A program made the position numbers and the translations under genes. Below the pieces are notes generated by a model that worked only from the letters and a program-made list of their open reading frames with translations, was not told the DNA's origin and ran no database searches. Positions 25,146 to 42,462 of a DNA stretch of 64,000 nt are shown here, piece by piece. The stretch covers positions 3,908,501-3,972,500 of the forward strand of contig NC_065576.1 in NCBI RefSeq assembly GCF_937616625.2. Reading direction: 5' to 3'. Position 1 is the first letter of the stretch. Each line of letters opens with the position of its first letter. This DNA is from Mercurialis annua (taxonomy: Eukaryota; Streptophyta; Magnoliopsida; Malpighiales; Euphorbiaceae).

Positions 25146-25437
25146 TCTGTCCGTCCCACTCTAATTGACAAAATATGGAGTTTTTGGTGAACTATTCTAA
25201 TTGACAAAACTAACATAATTATAATTTTATTTTTTAATTTTTCATCTTTATCTTCATTGAAAATTAAACTTTTTATGAAAAAATAATTAATATTTAATAA
25301 GAATTTAACTAATATACTAATAACATTAGTTAGTTTTATTATCAAAAGAAGAATATAAAAGTAACTATTTATATCATTTATCAGTTTGTATTGTTTATTT
25401 AATTTAGTTATTTTGTCAATTAGAGTGAGACGGAAAG
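25146..25437. mobile_element. Stowaway-like MITE, worn
   Basis: CTGTCCGTCCCACTCTAATT (25147 on) and the reverse complement of the right end (CTTTCCGTCTCACTCTAATT, to 25436) form inverted repeats of nearly 30 bp. The CCGTCCCA core is typical of Tc1/mariner-derived Stowaway elements. A TA target duplication is not clear. The element lies just beyond the LINE poly-A tail and about 260 bp upstream of the methyltransferase start. Confidence 0.6.
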
Positions 25438-25603
25438 ATTATCATTTATTTAACGGTTAGATGTGACAAGTTCAGAATATAAATTCATACTCAAATAGAA
25501 TAAATTTAGATTCCAACCACTTATTTTTTATAATTAAAAACTATTTAATATTTTCTGGAATAATTACATTTACACCCTCTCACTACCAGCCACTAACTCC
25601 ATC

Positions 25604-25610
25604 TATAAAT
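25604..25610 (+). promoter_or_regulatory. Probable TATA box of the methyltransferase gene
   Basis: TATAAAT lies 90 bp before the start codon, which would place transcription start near 25635 and leave a 5' leader of about 65 nt. A C/A-rich stretch just upstream (about 25573-25597, ACTACCAGCCACTAAC) is reminiscent of AC-type elements of lignin genes but is not a consensus match. Confidence 0.45.
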
Positions 25611-25699
25611 TTAGACAATGTTATCTCATAACTCACAACATTAAACAAAAAAACAAAGAATAAAATAAGACCTAATTACTTAGCTATCAAATAGAAACA

Positions 25700-29208
<3,509 letters not shown>

Positions 29209-30234
29209 TTAGTCCTAAACTTTTCATTTGTCGTGTGCTGCTGTTGTATGATTTTACATATTACAGATTGTTGAACAATTGCTTTAAGTCTCAGGGCAGT
29301 TATGATTTTAATTAGAATATTTATACCTAAGCATTTCCAATCTAATTTTTTTTTTAAAATGAAATTTATATCATCTCAAGTTATTTACAGTATTTTTATT
29401 TCAATTTATTATCTCATATTTTGCACTAAAAAAATATTTTTGCATATTTCCTTGTACATTTAATACTATTACAATTTAAATATAGTTGATAATGCTCTAA
29501 CAATATTAATTTAAAACTAGAATTTAAGTGGAAATGTGGATGAGGATTCCCTATAGACATAGAGATGGGAATGTAGATGACTTTCCCATCTCCATTCTGT
29601 TCCAACTTCCATTGCCATCTCTAGAAATCGATCACCGTTGTAATATGTACTTTTTTCATTATTGTTTGAAAGATTTATTTAAATGTAATACAATTTGAAT
29701 ATTATTTTTTATGTATATGTTATAGATTTTTTTTAATTGTTTTAATTTATAAATTTTGTGTGCACTTAGTTAAATTTATTTTTAAATTTAGTTTAGTGAA
29801 ATTTTTGTATTGAGTAACACTTATGTTGTCAAGAAGCCCGTGTTGTTTTCGTACTATCCAACTCAATTATTGTAGCTAGATTTGAGACTTTTATCGTTGA
29901 ATTTTTACCGGTGTAATACAATCATCTTTAGATAAAAAGTCTGTTTTTTTATTCAAAATGTAAACGGATGTTATTGTATTTTGAGAATGAATTAGAACTT
30001 AAATAAATGTATTGGTTTAGGTAAACAAGATTTAACAAACCGAGCCGAAATATTGGCCCATCTAATTCACGGCCAGCCTACACTTTTCAATGTTAAAAGC
30101 CCAAAGAAAATCTTAAATATACCAAGTTTTGGCAAAATATTCTAAGAACTAACTTTGAATATTTTTTGGAGGAAATTAGAGAGATCACTTGTTTTAATAA
30201 AATATTCCCAAAAGTAGTTAGTTTTTATTTGAGA
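29209..30234. other. 3' flank of the methyltransferase gene
   Basis: The first 150 bp are probably 3' untranslated region. Beyond that the sequence is AT-rich and I see no gene or clear repeat. Confidence 0.4.
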
Positions 30235-30905
30235 AAATTACACCATTTACCAAAAAAGATAAAAAAAATTACAAAAATATATGTTGACTTTTTTTATTTA
30301 CAAAAATATTAATAATATTTACAAAAGTACAAAAAAATAAAAAATAATATCAAACATACGGTGTATACTGTGGGTATAATGTTAGTATACTAATAAACTA
30401 ACATTATATCAACATTGTACCAAAATTATACCAACATTATACATACTGAGATTTTATTAATATTAAATAAAAATTTACCAAAATTACATCAAATCGTATA
30501 CTAAAAATTAAATTAATAATATACCAAAATTATACCATCAGTATACCAAGAGTATACAAATTCTCTAGTTCATTACCAACTATAGTGAAAAATACACATA
30601 AAAAAAATACATGTTATCAACTAGAAAATATATATATAAAAATTTATAATCAATATACCAAAAATATACTTAAATTATACCAATAATAAACCAAATATTA
30701 TTTTTAAATTATCTGATTTATAGTTTTAATATTCCAAAATTATACCATAATTATACCGACATTATACAAATCGTACTTTTATAATTAATTTTCATTTTTT
30801 GATACTTTTGTAATTAATTTTAAATCAGTTGTATTTTTGTAAATAAAAAAAATTTACAGGTACTTTTATAAATATTTTTAAAATTTTAGGTACTTTTGTC
30901 ATCGT
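30235..30905. repeat. Inverted repeat enclosing an ACCAAAATTATAC-rich array
   Basis: The left arm (about 30235-30345) and right arm (about 30790-30905) share TTTATTTACAAAAATA and ACAAAAGTAC-type words in opposite orientation. Between them, variants of TACCAAAATTATACCA recur every 10-25 bp. The pattern suggests a small non-coding transposon or the terminal repeat region of a Mutator-like element. Confidence 0.4.
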
Positions 30906-31859
30906 CCCTTTTTATTTTTGTTGGATCCAAAACTTTAATCAAGTTTTTATACTTAATGAGCTCATTTTATTTGGCCCAACACGTGATATCTCTTTTTTCT
31001 TTTCTCTATGCACATACTTCCCACTTTCACCATTCTTCTCTTATCTTCTTATAAAATTTCTTCTTTTTCTCTCTTTTTTTCCCTCTCTTTATTTGTACAG
31101 ATCTTTTTTTTTCTTCATTAATTTTCACCTTTAACCTAATTTCATTCTCAAGCTAGATCTACTGTTGAAGTCGTCCTCTGTTTTACTAACGACACCGTCC
31201 TTTGATTTTCTACCAACGTCGTACTTCAATCTACTATCGATGTTGTCCTCTGATATGCCGATGCGTTCCTCCAATATATAGCCGATGTCATCTGATCAGC
31301 TGCTATCTAAGATGCCTTTTTTATTGTTTCTTCCTTGATCGTCTTTTTCGAGCACCTATTCCATGAAGCGTTTAGTTTTAGCTACTAGTGCTTGTTTTGT
31401 TGTTTTATTAATTACCGATAGTGTGAATTCGTGCTCTTTATTTGTTATTTAATGGGTTTGGTTATTTTTAATTAAATTTTTAGAATCGATTGAAATCAAT
31501 TTCACTTGGAAATTGATTGAAGTCGGTTTAAATCGATTTCAGCTAAAAATCGATTTCAGCCGATTCTTGCTATAAATTGATTTCAATCGATTTCACATTT
31601 ATAGAATTACTTAGTTTTATTATGATGTTGTTGATGTTGTTTTTTTCATGTTGCTGCTGTTTTTTGTTTTATCTTTTTACTACTGCTGTTTTCTGCAGCT
31701 GTTGTTGTTTTCTGCAGCTATTGTTGTTGTTGTTTTATTATAGTATACTTTGTGTATATTTTTAGTATACCCTCATATAATTTTAGTATGTTATTTCTTT
31801 TTATATGTTAACGCAATTTAGTGATTAAAATGATAGAATTCATCCAAAATTCCTCTATA

Positions 31860-33680
31860 TTTTCTTCGACATGCTTTTTGTATACTTTTGTTAGATTATG
31901 TTATATTTAGTTTAGAATTTGATAAAAATTGTTTTAAACGATTTTCTAACATTTGTTGTATACTTTAAGTCTACTATCTATATTCTTTTTGTATTACTTT
32001 CAACACAAGTATTTTGAATTGTTATTAACAATATGTCAATCATTGTTTTATTAATGTATATATTTATTTTTTTCTATATAAATTGCACTTACAGTGTTCT
32101 ATGATGTAGCATTATGATCCGTATTTTGAGGTTGAACATTATTTTAGTAAAAGAATCAATTACAAATATGGGTGTTGATGTGATTTTAAATATTAAATTA
32201 AAACTGACTAATGCACGACTTTCTCTTTTTTCTGCCACTTGCTTTGGAAGGTTTTTGAGGATAAAGCATTATGAGTTGCAATGCAAATTGATTCATGGGT
32301 GCTATCGAATGCCCATCCTCTTCTTGAAGCTTCAAGAGCTATGGATGCAAACTTGAAAGTTGTTTTTGAAAGTAGACAAAAATACATAATGTATACCAAA
32401 ACATGGTAAATAGTAAGAAGAAAAACACAAGATGAAACGGCATACATAAAATATACACAAAGTATACAAAATTGTACTAGTAGAGAATTATATTTCTGTA
32501 GAATACACAAAGTATACATAAAGTATACAACGAATCTGTTAATAGTATAAAGAAGCTACAAGATTATTTCTTCAATTGTTTGAATATTAACTGTTGATCC
32601 TGGATTTATGACTGTGATCATGTATAAGTGGTTAGGAAGCTGTCCATAAGAATCTGATAGTTTTCCTCTAATTTGTGCCAAAACAATATCTTTTGATCTT
32701 CATGCTTTATTGTAATTCATAGTGAGACCAAACTGCTCTTGCATATCACTCTTAATATCAACTGGTGTGTATACTGTTTTTGCACAAAAATATTTTGACT
32801 TGGTGAATTCCTCAATTAAAGATAAAATTGCTTGATTTTTCTCCCCCATTTTGACTTCCATAAAATATACATAAAGTCTGTAAAATTTTGTAAGTATACA
32901 TAAAATATGCATAAAGAATATAATATTATATAAGCAGTTGCAAGCGATTACGGATTATTAAATTACAGTATACATAAAACATACAAAAAGTATACCTAAG
33001 TCACAACTTATAATTGGATCCATCGATCCGCAGTATGTAAGCAAAAACAACTAATAGTTAGATTTATAAAAGCATTAGGCAGACTTCTCATGGCCTTATA
33101 AGTGTAGCTGAGTGGCTTTTTAGTTTATTTATGTTTGGCTATGTAAAAAATTAGACCTCTGAATATAGTAAGAATACCAAAATTATACATAAAGTATACA
33201 ACATTATGTAAGCAGAAATAATCAATCACAAATTATATAAAAAATATATTAAAAGTATACAAAAATTATATAAATTATTATACGGATAATGAAAATAAAA
33301 ATATATACTACAAATATATAAAAAATATACCAATTATTATGTTTGATTTAGAATTTGATAATTAGTTGTTTCAAATTCAGTTCTAATATTTGTTGTATAC
33401 TTTCTGTTTGTGTATAATTTATAAAAATAATGAATATAAAAAGTATAAAAAAATATATAAATTATTATACGGATAATAAAAATAAAAATATATAAAAAGT
33501 ATATAAAATATTATGTTTGGTTTAGAATTTGATAATTAGTTGTTTCAAATTCAGTTCTAATATTTGTTGTATACTTTCTGTCTTTATGTACTTTTTGTGT
33601 ATACTTTGTTAGCTTATGTCATGTTGGATTTTGAATTCGATAGAAATTATTTAAAATGATATATTTGTTATATATATTTT
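31860..33680. repeat. Dispersed repeats of about 100 bp around a MULE relic
   Basis: Four related segments (about 31895-31985, 33338-33407, 33512-33581 and 33610-33670) share TTAGAATTTGATAATTAGTTG-like and AATATTTGTTGTATACTTT-like stretches. Two of them belong to a tandem duplication (33265-33407 and 33452-33581) that includes ATTATACGGATAAT. GTATAC words are frequent throughout 30.3-33.8 kb. Confidence 0.55.
32210..32912 (-). pseudogene. MULE (Mutator-like) transposase relic
   Basis: Reading leftward from about 32790, the minus strand gives VYTPVDIKSDMQEQFGLTMNYNKA, an in-frame TGA where the family has Trp, then RSKDIVLAQIRGKLSDSYGQLP and a stretch ending INPGSTVNI (to about 32570). This matches the region before the catalytic domain of plant MuDR-type transposases (Y-x-kAwrak, Sy..LP.yl, NPGt). 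Further left (about 32370-32230) FKFASIALEASRRGWAF resembles the FKYxFxALxASxxGW segment that follows. GTATAC-rich DNA separates the two pieces. The DDE catalytic core was not found, and no functional protein can be made. Confidence 0.65.
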
Positions 33681-33689
33681 CAATCTTTT

Positions 33690-36012
33690 TTCTGTATTCT
33701 TTTTGTAATGTCAAAATGCTTTATATAAAATAATAAGTATACTTTACGTATATTTTGTGTATATTTTATTATATCAAAATAATTGTAAAGTATGCTTTTG
33801 GTATATTATCTATAAACTTTTAGTATATAAATTGGTCTCGCTGTTTTTAATTTAGACATAAATTTCATATAATTTTAATAAACAATTTAATTTAAAATTT
33901 ATACTTGTGCATTAATAAATGATATTTAATTCATTTAAAATTAAATTAATTAATTAAATAATATCAACAAATGTAAAAGATTCAATATTTTTAATTATAA
34001 TATGTATGTTATTTTATTAATATAATCAATACAAATTTAGTTAGATTTAACGGAAAATTAAAAAAATAGTTTTTTTTTTGAAAAACTGAAAGAGTAATTA
34101 AAATTAAAATTTTATAAAATAAAATAATAGCTAAATATATATTTTAAAATTTTGGATTTTTTAATAAATTAGTTAATCATTTTTAACATAAAATTTTAGA
34201 TATTTTATTAGCATATTTATTATTTAAAATAATTAATAAATTTTTATATGAAAGACATTGAGCTTATCGCAGTAAGCAAGAAAATGCAATAAAAATAAAA
34301 GTGGATTTCATGTTTTTCAAAGAAATTAAGTTGAATAGATTGAAATGATGACACCTCATTGCCTAATCTTCTTTCTTCCAACAAACGTCACCAAGTTGGA
34401 TGACGCGTGCACAATCAAATTTCTATTAACCACTGCAGGTACGTATTGTCCCAATTTTTTTGAATGAATCACGTGCTACGGTAATTATTTAACGAATATA
34501 AGTGCTAGTCCCAAGAAAAAAATAACAACCATATATTTGGTATTATTTTACATAAATTAAGTATTTTTTAACCTTTCCCTATTTTTATACATATATTATT
34601 TAGCTAAAAATATTTTTACAATATCTAAATTTATTTATAAAAATACTGTATCCAAAGTTGGAAGTGACAATAGACAGGGAAGGAACTAAAGATTTTGCTC
34701 AAGGTGTGAAATAGTACGTGAGATCAATAATTTTCTTTAAAAAAAAATATTAGATTAAATTAAAATATTGGGAACGAGATGCTTTTGAAGGCCTTATTTT
34801 TTATGAATATTGGTTGCAGCATAAGAAATTGTAATCTTATAAATGACTAGTTGCGTATTAACTTATTTTAGATTTTGGCTCTTTTCTTGTACCAAAAGAA
34901 AAAGATAGCAGTACATTTTTTACAAAGCACATGAATACTTTTTTTTTTTTCAAAGAAAATTATTCAAATATAATGATTTAAGAAATGAAATGAAAATATA
35001 GAGGAGGTCATAGCATGACCACGTCAAATGGAGAAATACCCACAACACCTATTATATTTATAGATGGAAATTTAAATCTTTCTTTGTAAATTATTTTATT
35101 ACAATTAAAAAAATTAATATGTATTTATTAGATACCAGTAGTATAATATATCTACAGGAACTCAATAAACGAAATTTTATAATCATATTTGACTATTAAT
35201 TGGCTAATTAATCACGCAAAGTATGTGACCTTTTAAATAATAAAGCAATCTATATGTTCTTTTATAAGAAAAAGAAATGCATATAAAAGGGCCCCAACCC
35301 AAGCAAAGAGATGCATCAAGATTTCACATTTTAAAAATATGAAGAATTATAAATTAGAGTAATTTTAATCAATATTTGAATTTTATAAATAATCATGAAA
35401 ACATAAAATTAAATTACTCTAATAGTAATAATGTCAAAAAACGAAGCTCATTTTACTTTATAAAGATTTATCTAATATTTTTTATCATAATTTTTTTAAA
35501 ATTGCCGAAATCTATTTAATTTTTTAAAATCAATTCGACTGTGTCTAAATGACAATGCCAGATTGTCAAAATATGAAATCATAGTTTACACAAACCATGG
35601 GATGTTTCAATTGACGATTTTTTAATTAGGCATTCAATTGTGAAGCATATACATTTGAAAAGTTGGAAGACAATGAATTGAAATATATTAATAATTTTTA
35701 AAAGATTTAAATTGATTTTATTAAAATTTTAGCATCTTTAAACCAATTAATTTTTCACACAATTATAAAGTTATATATTTCAATCAAATCATATTATGTT
35801 GTAAAATATCTAAAAAAAAATAGAGAAATAATGACATAATGATGTCCACATATTTGTTTCAAATAAATACTTAATTGTTAAAGACTACTATATAGGCCCA
35901 CCTTTCTCCAGAAACTAACACAAATTTTCCGTCTTTTTCATTTCACGTACCGTAAAGATTCTCTCCATTTCTTCAACTAGAACAAAATAGTCACACATTT
36001 CACAATCAAAAC
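33690..36012. other. AT-rich intergenic region upstream of the F-box genes
   Basis: I see no coding sequence or clear element ends here. The last 100 bp before 36013 (CT- and A-rich, with TATATAGG near 35888) are a plausible promoter and leader of the first F-box gene. Confidence 0.4.
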
Positions 36013-37948
36013 ATGGAACAACGAGCAGAAATTGATCGGCTACCCATCGACTTATTAGCTCATATTTTCCTGCTGATCAATTCTTTTACTGATTTAGCTC
36101 AGTAAGTAAACTAATCATCAAATTTCTTGTTTTTTTGTGTTGTAATTTAACAAAACTGTGTTGTGATTAGTGAGTAATTATGTGTTTTGGTGTATAATTA
36201 GGGCAAGCAGTGTTTGCAGAAAATGGAAGGAAGGAGTGAAACAGTCGTTAGGAAGAAGATACAGTTTGAGCTTTGCAGGGTTGAAAATGGATGATCATTC
36301 TACTGTACGGATTGTACGCTTTGCTTATAGTCTCAGAGAACTTGACATGTATGTATGCATGTTTCAATTTTGTTTTTTAAATTTGAAAAAAAAATGAGTG
36401 GATTCTGTTTAATTAGTGATTTAATTGGTATTGATGAATTAATTCATTTGTAATGAATGTTGAGGAGGACTTGTACCTGACTGATTTTTTGTGTTTAGGT
36501 TAAGTTTGAACTAATTGTTAGGTTTAAGTGTTCATCAAGTAGAATGTGATGTTGCCCAACTAATAGTCATTGTCAATAATGCCTACTGAACATGCCTCAG
36601 CTCTTGATTTTTGTTCTCTTGGATGCAATTGTTATTGATTTACGGCTTGAATTCTTGATTTTAAAGAATAAAAGCACAGTCACTCAAAAAAATCGGGACT
36701 TTCTAACTTGGCCTTTTAATTTGGCCACTTTTAGCTTGATTTGGATAATTACATTTCAACTATAGTCGTAAATTCCATATGATTCGATATCAATCGGTAA
36801 TATTCACTCGAAATGGGGCATTAACTGGGTTAGAATTGACATAGATCATAAAATTTGGTTTGTATGGGCATTTGCAATATAAAACATTCCTCCTTTCTCT
36901 ATTGTTGTTTCAGTTCGAGAAGTCGTTGGGGCTGCCAGATAACAGACAATGGACTATATGAAATATCTTTATCAAAGTGCATTGGCAACCTAACATTCAT
37001 ATCCTTATGGGGCATGACTGGGATCACTGATAAAGGTGTTGTTCAATTGGTAAGTAAGTGAGAGTTGTAATGTAATTTTAATTCCCATTTGGCCGTGATG
37101 AGTATCTGCTAGTGTTTATATTTCCGTAGCAGCCATTGCGCTCGATGCTAATTAGTTTGGAGATAAAATCTTATAATAGTATATTCAGTTACATATCATT
37201 TGCTTATGCTAGAGTTGCATAGTTCTTGTAGCTTATGTTGCACTGGAATTTGTTGATCCCTGCATTTGGACGTTTTCATTTCTTATTTTGAAAATACTTC
37301 TGAAACTCGGAAATTACACTGATAACCTATTTTTGTATTAGATATCGTTTTCCATTTTCTGTTTCAATATTTTCCGTTTTGTATTTCTGTATCCGTGCAA
37401 TATAAATTACTTCTAATTCTTATCCAATTTGCTGCCCAAGGTATCTGCTTTTGAGACTATTAGTAACTTGGATGCATTTTTCTTATTTCATATTTTGGTT
37501 TAATTTTCAACAGATGTCAAGAGCCAATTCATTGCAACACCTAAATATCGGTGGTACATTCATCAGTGACGACTCTTTATACGCTATTGCAGATAGCTGC
37601 TCGCGCTTAAAGGTGAGTTAAGCGAACATTTTTGTGGACTTATATGTCAGTGTGCATCTGCATCTTTTAACAAAACGATAAGATCATCTTTTGCACGATT
37701 GAGGACTATACATGTATATCTGCTTTATTTTCCAGAGCATTGGCTTGTGGAGCTGCCGTCATGTAACAGAGATCGGACTTCTTTATCTTGTGAATAAATG
37801 CCGTAAACTGGAGTCTATTAATGCATGGGGAACTAGACTCCCTCTAGACTGCTTTATGGGTTTGCTTACTGTCAGTCCGGCTCTTCAAATAAAGCACAGC
37901 GGATTTCAGCTAAATATTGCAACTGTGTCTATGTTGCCTGTTGCATGA
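36013..37948 (+). CDS. F-box/LRR protein, At5g67140-like, copy 1
   Basis: Five exons (36013-36101, 36202-36348, 36914-37049, 37514-37612, 37736-37948) join in phase to a 227-residue protein, close to the length of Arabidopsis F-box protein At5g67140. The N-terminus (about residues 6-45, IDRLPIDLLAHIF...ASSVCRKWK) is an F-box, which binds SKP1 and so links the protein to an SCF ubiquitin ligase. The rest consists of cysteine-containing leucine-rich repeats (ITDNGLYEIS, LTFISLWGMTGITDKGV, LQHLNIGGTFISDDSL, LWSCRHVTEIGLLYLV), which would bind a substrate. Substrates are not known to me. Splice sites are GT-AG. It is followed 1.5 kb downstream by a second copy with the same exon phases, so the pair arose by tandem duplication. 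Confidence 0.9.
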
Positions 37949-38727
37949 GATGCCCATCAGATCATTTATCCGCCCAACACGCTCATGCATCATATCTCTG
38001 CACAGATTGTTTCATCTTTTTAATTGTATTACCATTGTAAGTTGAGGTAATTAATAAACTACGCGTTCTGGCTTCCAAATTCCAGCCCTGTTAAGCAGTC
38101 ACATATCGGTGTGTGTCTTCATGAATCATGTATAGTAATTGTTTCGCACTTGGCTCTGTATAGTAACCGACTATTGTACAGTTAATGTTCTTTATGTATT
38201 AAGATTTTCTGATCTGATCCCGACTCTGATTGGGATCGAGTTTGAAAAAAATAAATTCATGTTAACGAAAAGTTGTGTATGATTTTTTTTTAGAATATTA
38301 CTGCTCGAGAAAGATGGAATTGCAGTACTTGAATTTCTCGATTTAGCCTTCTTTTTTTATTATTTCCGTACTGATTATTTCTATTGATTAACGGTTCTAA
38401 GACAGCAAATAATCTCTTCCATTTGAAATGCTTTTGATACAATAAATAGGCAAGATGTAACATAAGGCGTTCTGCTCTTGCAAGATCCAACAGTTGCTAC
38501 AGGCATTACCAAAAATGTCCAATTTTGATAACAACAAATTTTAAAGTAAATTCTCACAAATAAGTTGAAAATAAAGTTGCAAGTACGTATTTCCCCTAGT
38601 ACTAAATACAAAAATTGTTTTAAACGGAAATGGCAAAACAGATTTTTTCAGAATATAGGAAATGAAAATTTGGGGGAAACATGTAAATAGTATAAATATA
38701 GGAGTATATTTATAAATATTAAAAGTT

Positions 38728-38774
<47 letters not shown>

Positions 38775-39447
38775 CATATAAAGAAATTATTATAACAAAT
38801 AATTAAATAAATTATTTGAATATATAATAAACATAACATATCAATAAATTCCGTAATAATTATGGGTATTGATTAAGTCCCTTTATTTATAGGTAATTTT
38901 AATTAGTGTTTATTAACTATTTAAAAAAAAATTATATAGGAAACGGGTTTATTTTTAGGAAACGAGTTTTCAACTTTTAGTATTTACAGAAACGGCCCCA
39001 AAATGTTTTCGAAGAGTTTCTGAGAGTTCTCGAAATGGAAACGTTACTCAAACGGGGAAACTTACCCTTAATAAGGTTTCCATGCATTATAGTAGCTTTT
39101 AAGATTGTTCTTCCATCTGCTATGTTATCAATAATAAAGTTTTAAAAGAATACAAAGAGCAAGTCAAGAACCGAGGTACATTTTTGAAAATTAATCTACC
39201 ACGAGAAAGGCGTGTTATTAGTTTAATCTTAAAATAAGAAAACAAAATATTCTGCGATCTTTTAATTTGTCTGCAGACATATCGTCTAATAATTGATTTG
39301 TTTGGTGCCACAGAATATATTAATTTATAGATTGTTGATCTGGCAAAACCAATCTCATCAGTAGCTCTGTTTTATATATGATCAATTAATCATCCGTAAT
39401 AAGAACTCCATTATTGTGTTTCTTGGAGCAGAAGAAAGTTACCAAAC
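37949..39447. other. Spacer between the two F-box genes
   Basis: The first 200-300 bp are probably the 3' untranslated region of copy 1. An (AT)n microsatellite lies at about 38731-38771. No gene was seen. Confidence 0.5.
38731..38771. repeat. (AT)n microsatellite
   Basis: About 20 AT dinucleotides between the tandem F-box genes. Confidence 0.95.
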
Positions 39448-42407
39448 ATGAAAATTTCCGATCAAAATTTAGAAGAAGAAGCAGAGATTAATCGGTTACC
39501 GGTTGATTTGTTAGCTCGTATATTTCTTATTCACACTGAATTAACACTGTAAGTTTATAGTTATTTGGTCAGTAACAAGATCTAGCTCTTTGTTTATTTC
39601 ATATGTTTTTTTAACTTATTGTATATTAGGGTTACGCATAAGTCGGTTCAAATTAGTTTGATTTGGAATTGTCTGAAATCGACCAGCCAAAAATTGTTAA
39701 ACTTTCGGATTATATCAATCTGAATTAAAAAGTTTGGTTCGGATATTTTTGACTTTAAAACTAATTTAAACATCATAAAAATATAATCTAATAATTAATT
39801 TTCCATAGTTTTTATAAGCATATTTATCTATCATATGAAACGTATGTATTTGTATTAATTTTCTTATTCTGTTGTTCGGTTACTCGGTCACTTCGATTTC
39901 AAAATGCCCAAACCGAAGCTCGTAAACAAATACGAAACTGAATCAAACCTATGTTTGGTGTGTGTAGGGTAAGTGGTGTGTGCAAGAAATGGAGAGAAGC
40001 AATGAAAGTGTGTATCAGTAGCAAAAAGAGTATAAAATTTGCTGGTTTTAAGATGAATGATCAATCTACTGCCTTCGTTGTACGGCACGCCTATAGTCTT
40101 AAAGAACTTGACATGTACGTTTCTTCTTCATTTAGTGGTTCTGTTTTTTCATAATTAAATTGCAACTAATTTTCAAGCAAAAGTTAGATCTCTATAGACA
40201 TTCAAAAATCAAACCAAACTGAATAATCAAATTGAATCGATAAATTCGAGTTGATGGATTGATAATAATTTGAGAGAGAATTATTATTACTTCTTGAGGT
40301 TAGGTTATACTTACTAGTAGTCTTTTTTTTACCGGATACTTACTAGTAGTTCATATATCTTTATTGGGTTAATTCCATATAAAATCACCACTTTTATACG
40401 TTTTTTCATTTCAATCACGTCATTTAAAAAATGTTAAATAAAATCACCACCTTTCATTTTTTTGCAAGTCTATCATCGATGAGTAAAATTTGATGTCTTT
40501 TTCCTTCCAAATAAATATTTTAATTTGAATAATACCTTATTAACACACAAAATACATTCCTATTACTTTTTCCTTGTTGATTTTGGTTGTCGAGTCAATA
40601 AAAATATACCGACTTTTCACATTCGTGATAGATTTGCAAAAAAATAAAAAGTGATGATTTTATTTGACACTTTTTAAAGGACGTGATTAAAATGAAAAAA
40701 CGTGTAAAGGTGGTGATTTTATATGAAATTAACCCATCTTTATTATACAAACATATTTACCCTCTTAATTTTAAGTTATTAACTATTTTTCCCGTTAAAT
40801 GATAATATCATTAAATGACTTAATTGTTATAGCTAATAAATAAAGTTCACTTTAGTCTTTTAATTTATTTTTAGTATAAACTAGTCTAAAATATTAAAAA
40901 AGCGGTATTGACAAAACAAATTCTAACGTTTCACTTTTTTGCGATTTAAGTCCAACGTTTAAAACTTTATGAAACAAATCCTAAACTTTCCAATTTTTGC
41001 ATTTTGTAGTCCAAGCCCATTATTTGCTTATGTGGCAGTCATATTATTGATATATTAAATTTCACCGTTTTAAATTTTTGCAAATAAAATCCCAACGTTT
41101 CTAATTTTTACAAATTATAGCCTAAAAAGGATGACAAAATGGCTGAAATTAAAACTTGGACTACAATCTGCAAGAAATGTTAGGATTTGTTTTGTAAAAT
41201 TTTAAACGTTAGGCTTAAATCGCTAAAACAGTGAAATATTGGGATTTGTTTCGCCAATTTATTTTAAAAAAATGATGTGTTCAAACTACTTTGGTTTAAT
41301 AGTTTAGTTGAGTTTAATTTTAAAAAATTTAATTCAATTTGGCAAAATCGAATATAAACTTGCAAATCCATATGTAGAGCTGGTCACGGTTAGGAGCTCA
41401 AACAAGCTCAGAAAAACCGTGGAGGAACCGGTTATGAGCCAATTCTATTTTATTTTTCATGGAATCTTGAACCTGCGGTAGGCTTTTCAACCGTAGCCGC
41501 CTTTTTTTTATAGTATATAATAGGAAAGGAAAATCGCTTGTGGAATAAATAAACCACCATCTTAGTTTATTTGACCATTTGAGATATAACTCGTTGATAA
41601 TGGTCGCACCAAAATGTAATTTGTGTGATATTTTTCCGGTTGAAGCAGATCTTTCCATTGGGAAATATCTGATGATGGTCTCTGCCAAATATCTTTGGAA
41701 AGCTGCATCACCAACCTAACATCCATTTCCTTATGGGGCATCACACGGATTGGAGATCGTGGCGTTGTTCCATTGGTAAGTTGACAATTTATGACGTCAT
41801 AATTCCATTTCGTTTGCAATATTTTTCTCAATATCCCTTACTTTCAACAGATGATCAGAGCCAAGTCGTTGGAACACCTGAATGTTGGTGGCACATTCAT
41901 CAGCGACGACACTTTATATGCTGTTGCAGATAACTGCCCTCATTTAAAGGTGAGTTATAGTTTATGTTAGAATTCTGCCAATTAAATATGGTCATCAACA
42001 ATGGGTGTAATCAAATATAGTCAATTCAAAATACCTTAAAATTCGAGCTTGAACCGATACTCCAACACAAACTCGATCAGTTTATTTTAGGAGTTCGAAA
42101 TAGACCAATAGAGAATTGAGAACGAGTCGTCTTGATTATGTATATAATTATTTAAAAATAAAAATAAAAATATTATTATAAATAGGCAATGTATTTATTT
42201 AATCATTACTTTAGAATGAAATTCTTTAAACCTCGTAGAATAGGGAAAAAGGAAAAAAGAAAAAACCACTTTAGCACATTTGCCAAATATACTATATTTA
42301 TAAAAATTTATTTTTTTCATATATAAATGATCTTTTCGACCTTTCCCAAATATATTCACAATTGGTTTGGAGTTGATGTGCCACGATATTATATATGACA
42401 CACAAGT

Positions 42408-42462
<55 letters not shown>

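Noticed and set aside
31577..31765. 62-codon Phe/Cys-rich frame
   Set aside because: Produced by TTG/TTC simple repeats; no family or splice evidence.
30235..33800. One intact autonomous Mutator-like transposon
   Set aside because: The transposase is broken and its catalytic core missing, and I could not match terminal repeats across the whole stretch.
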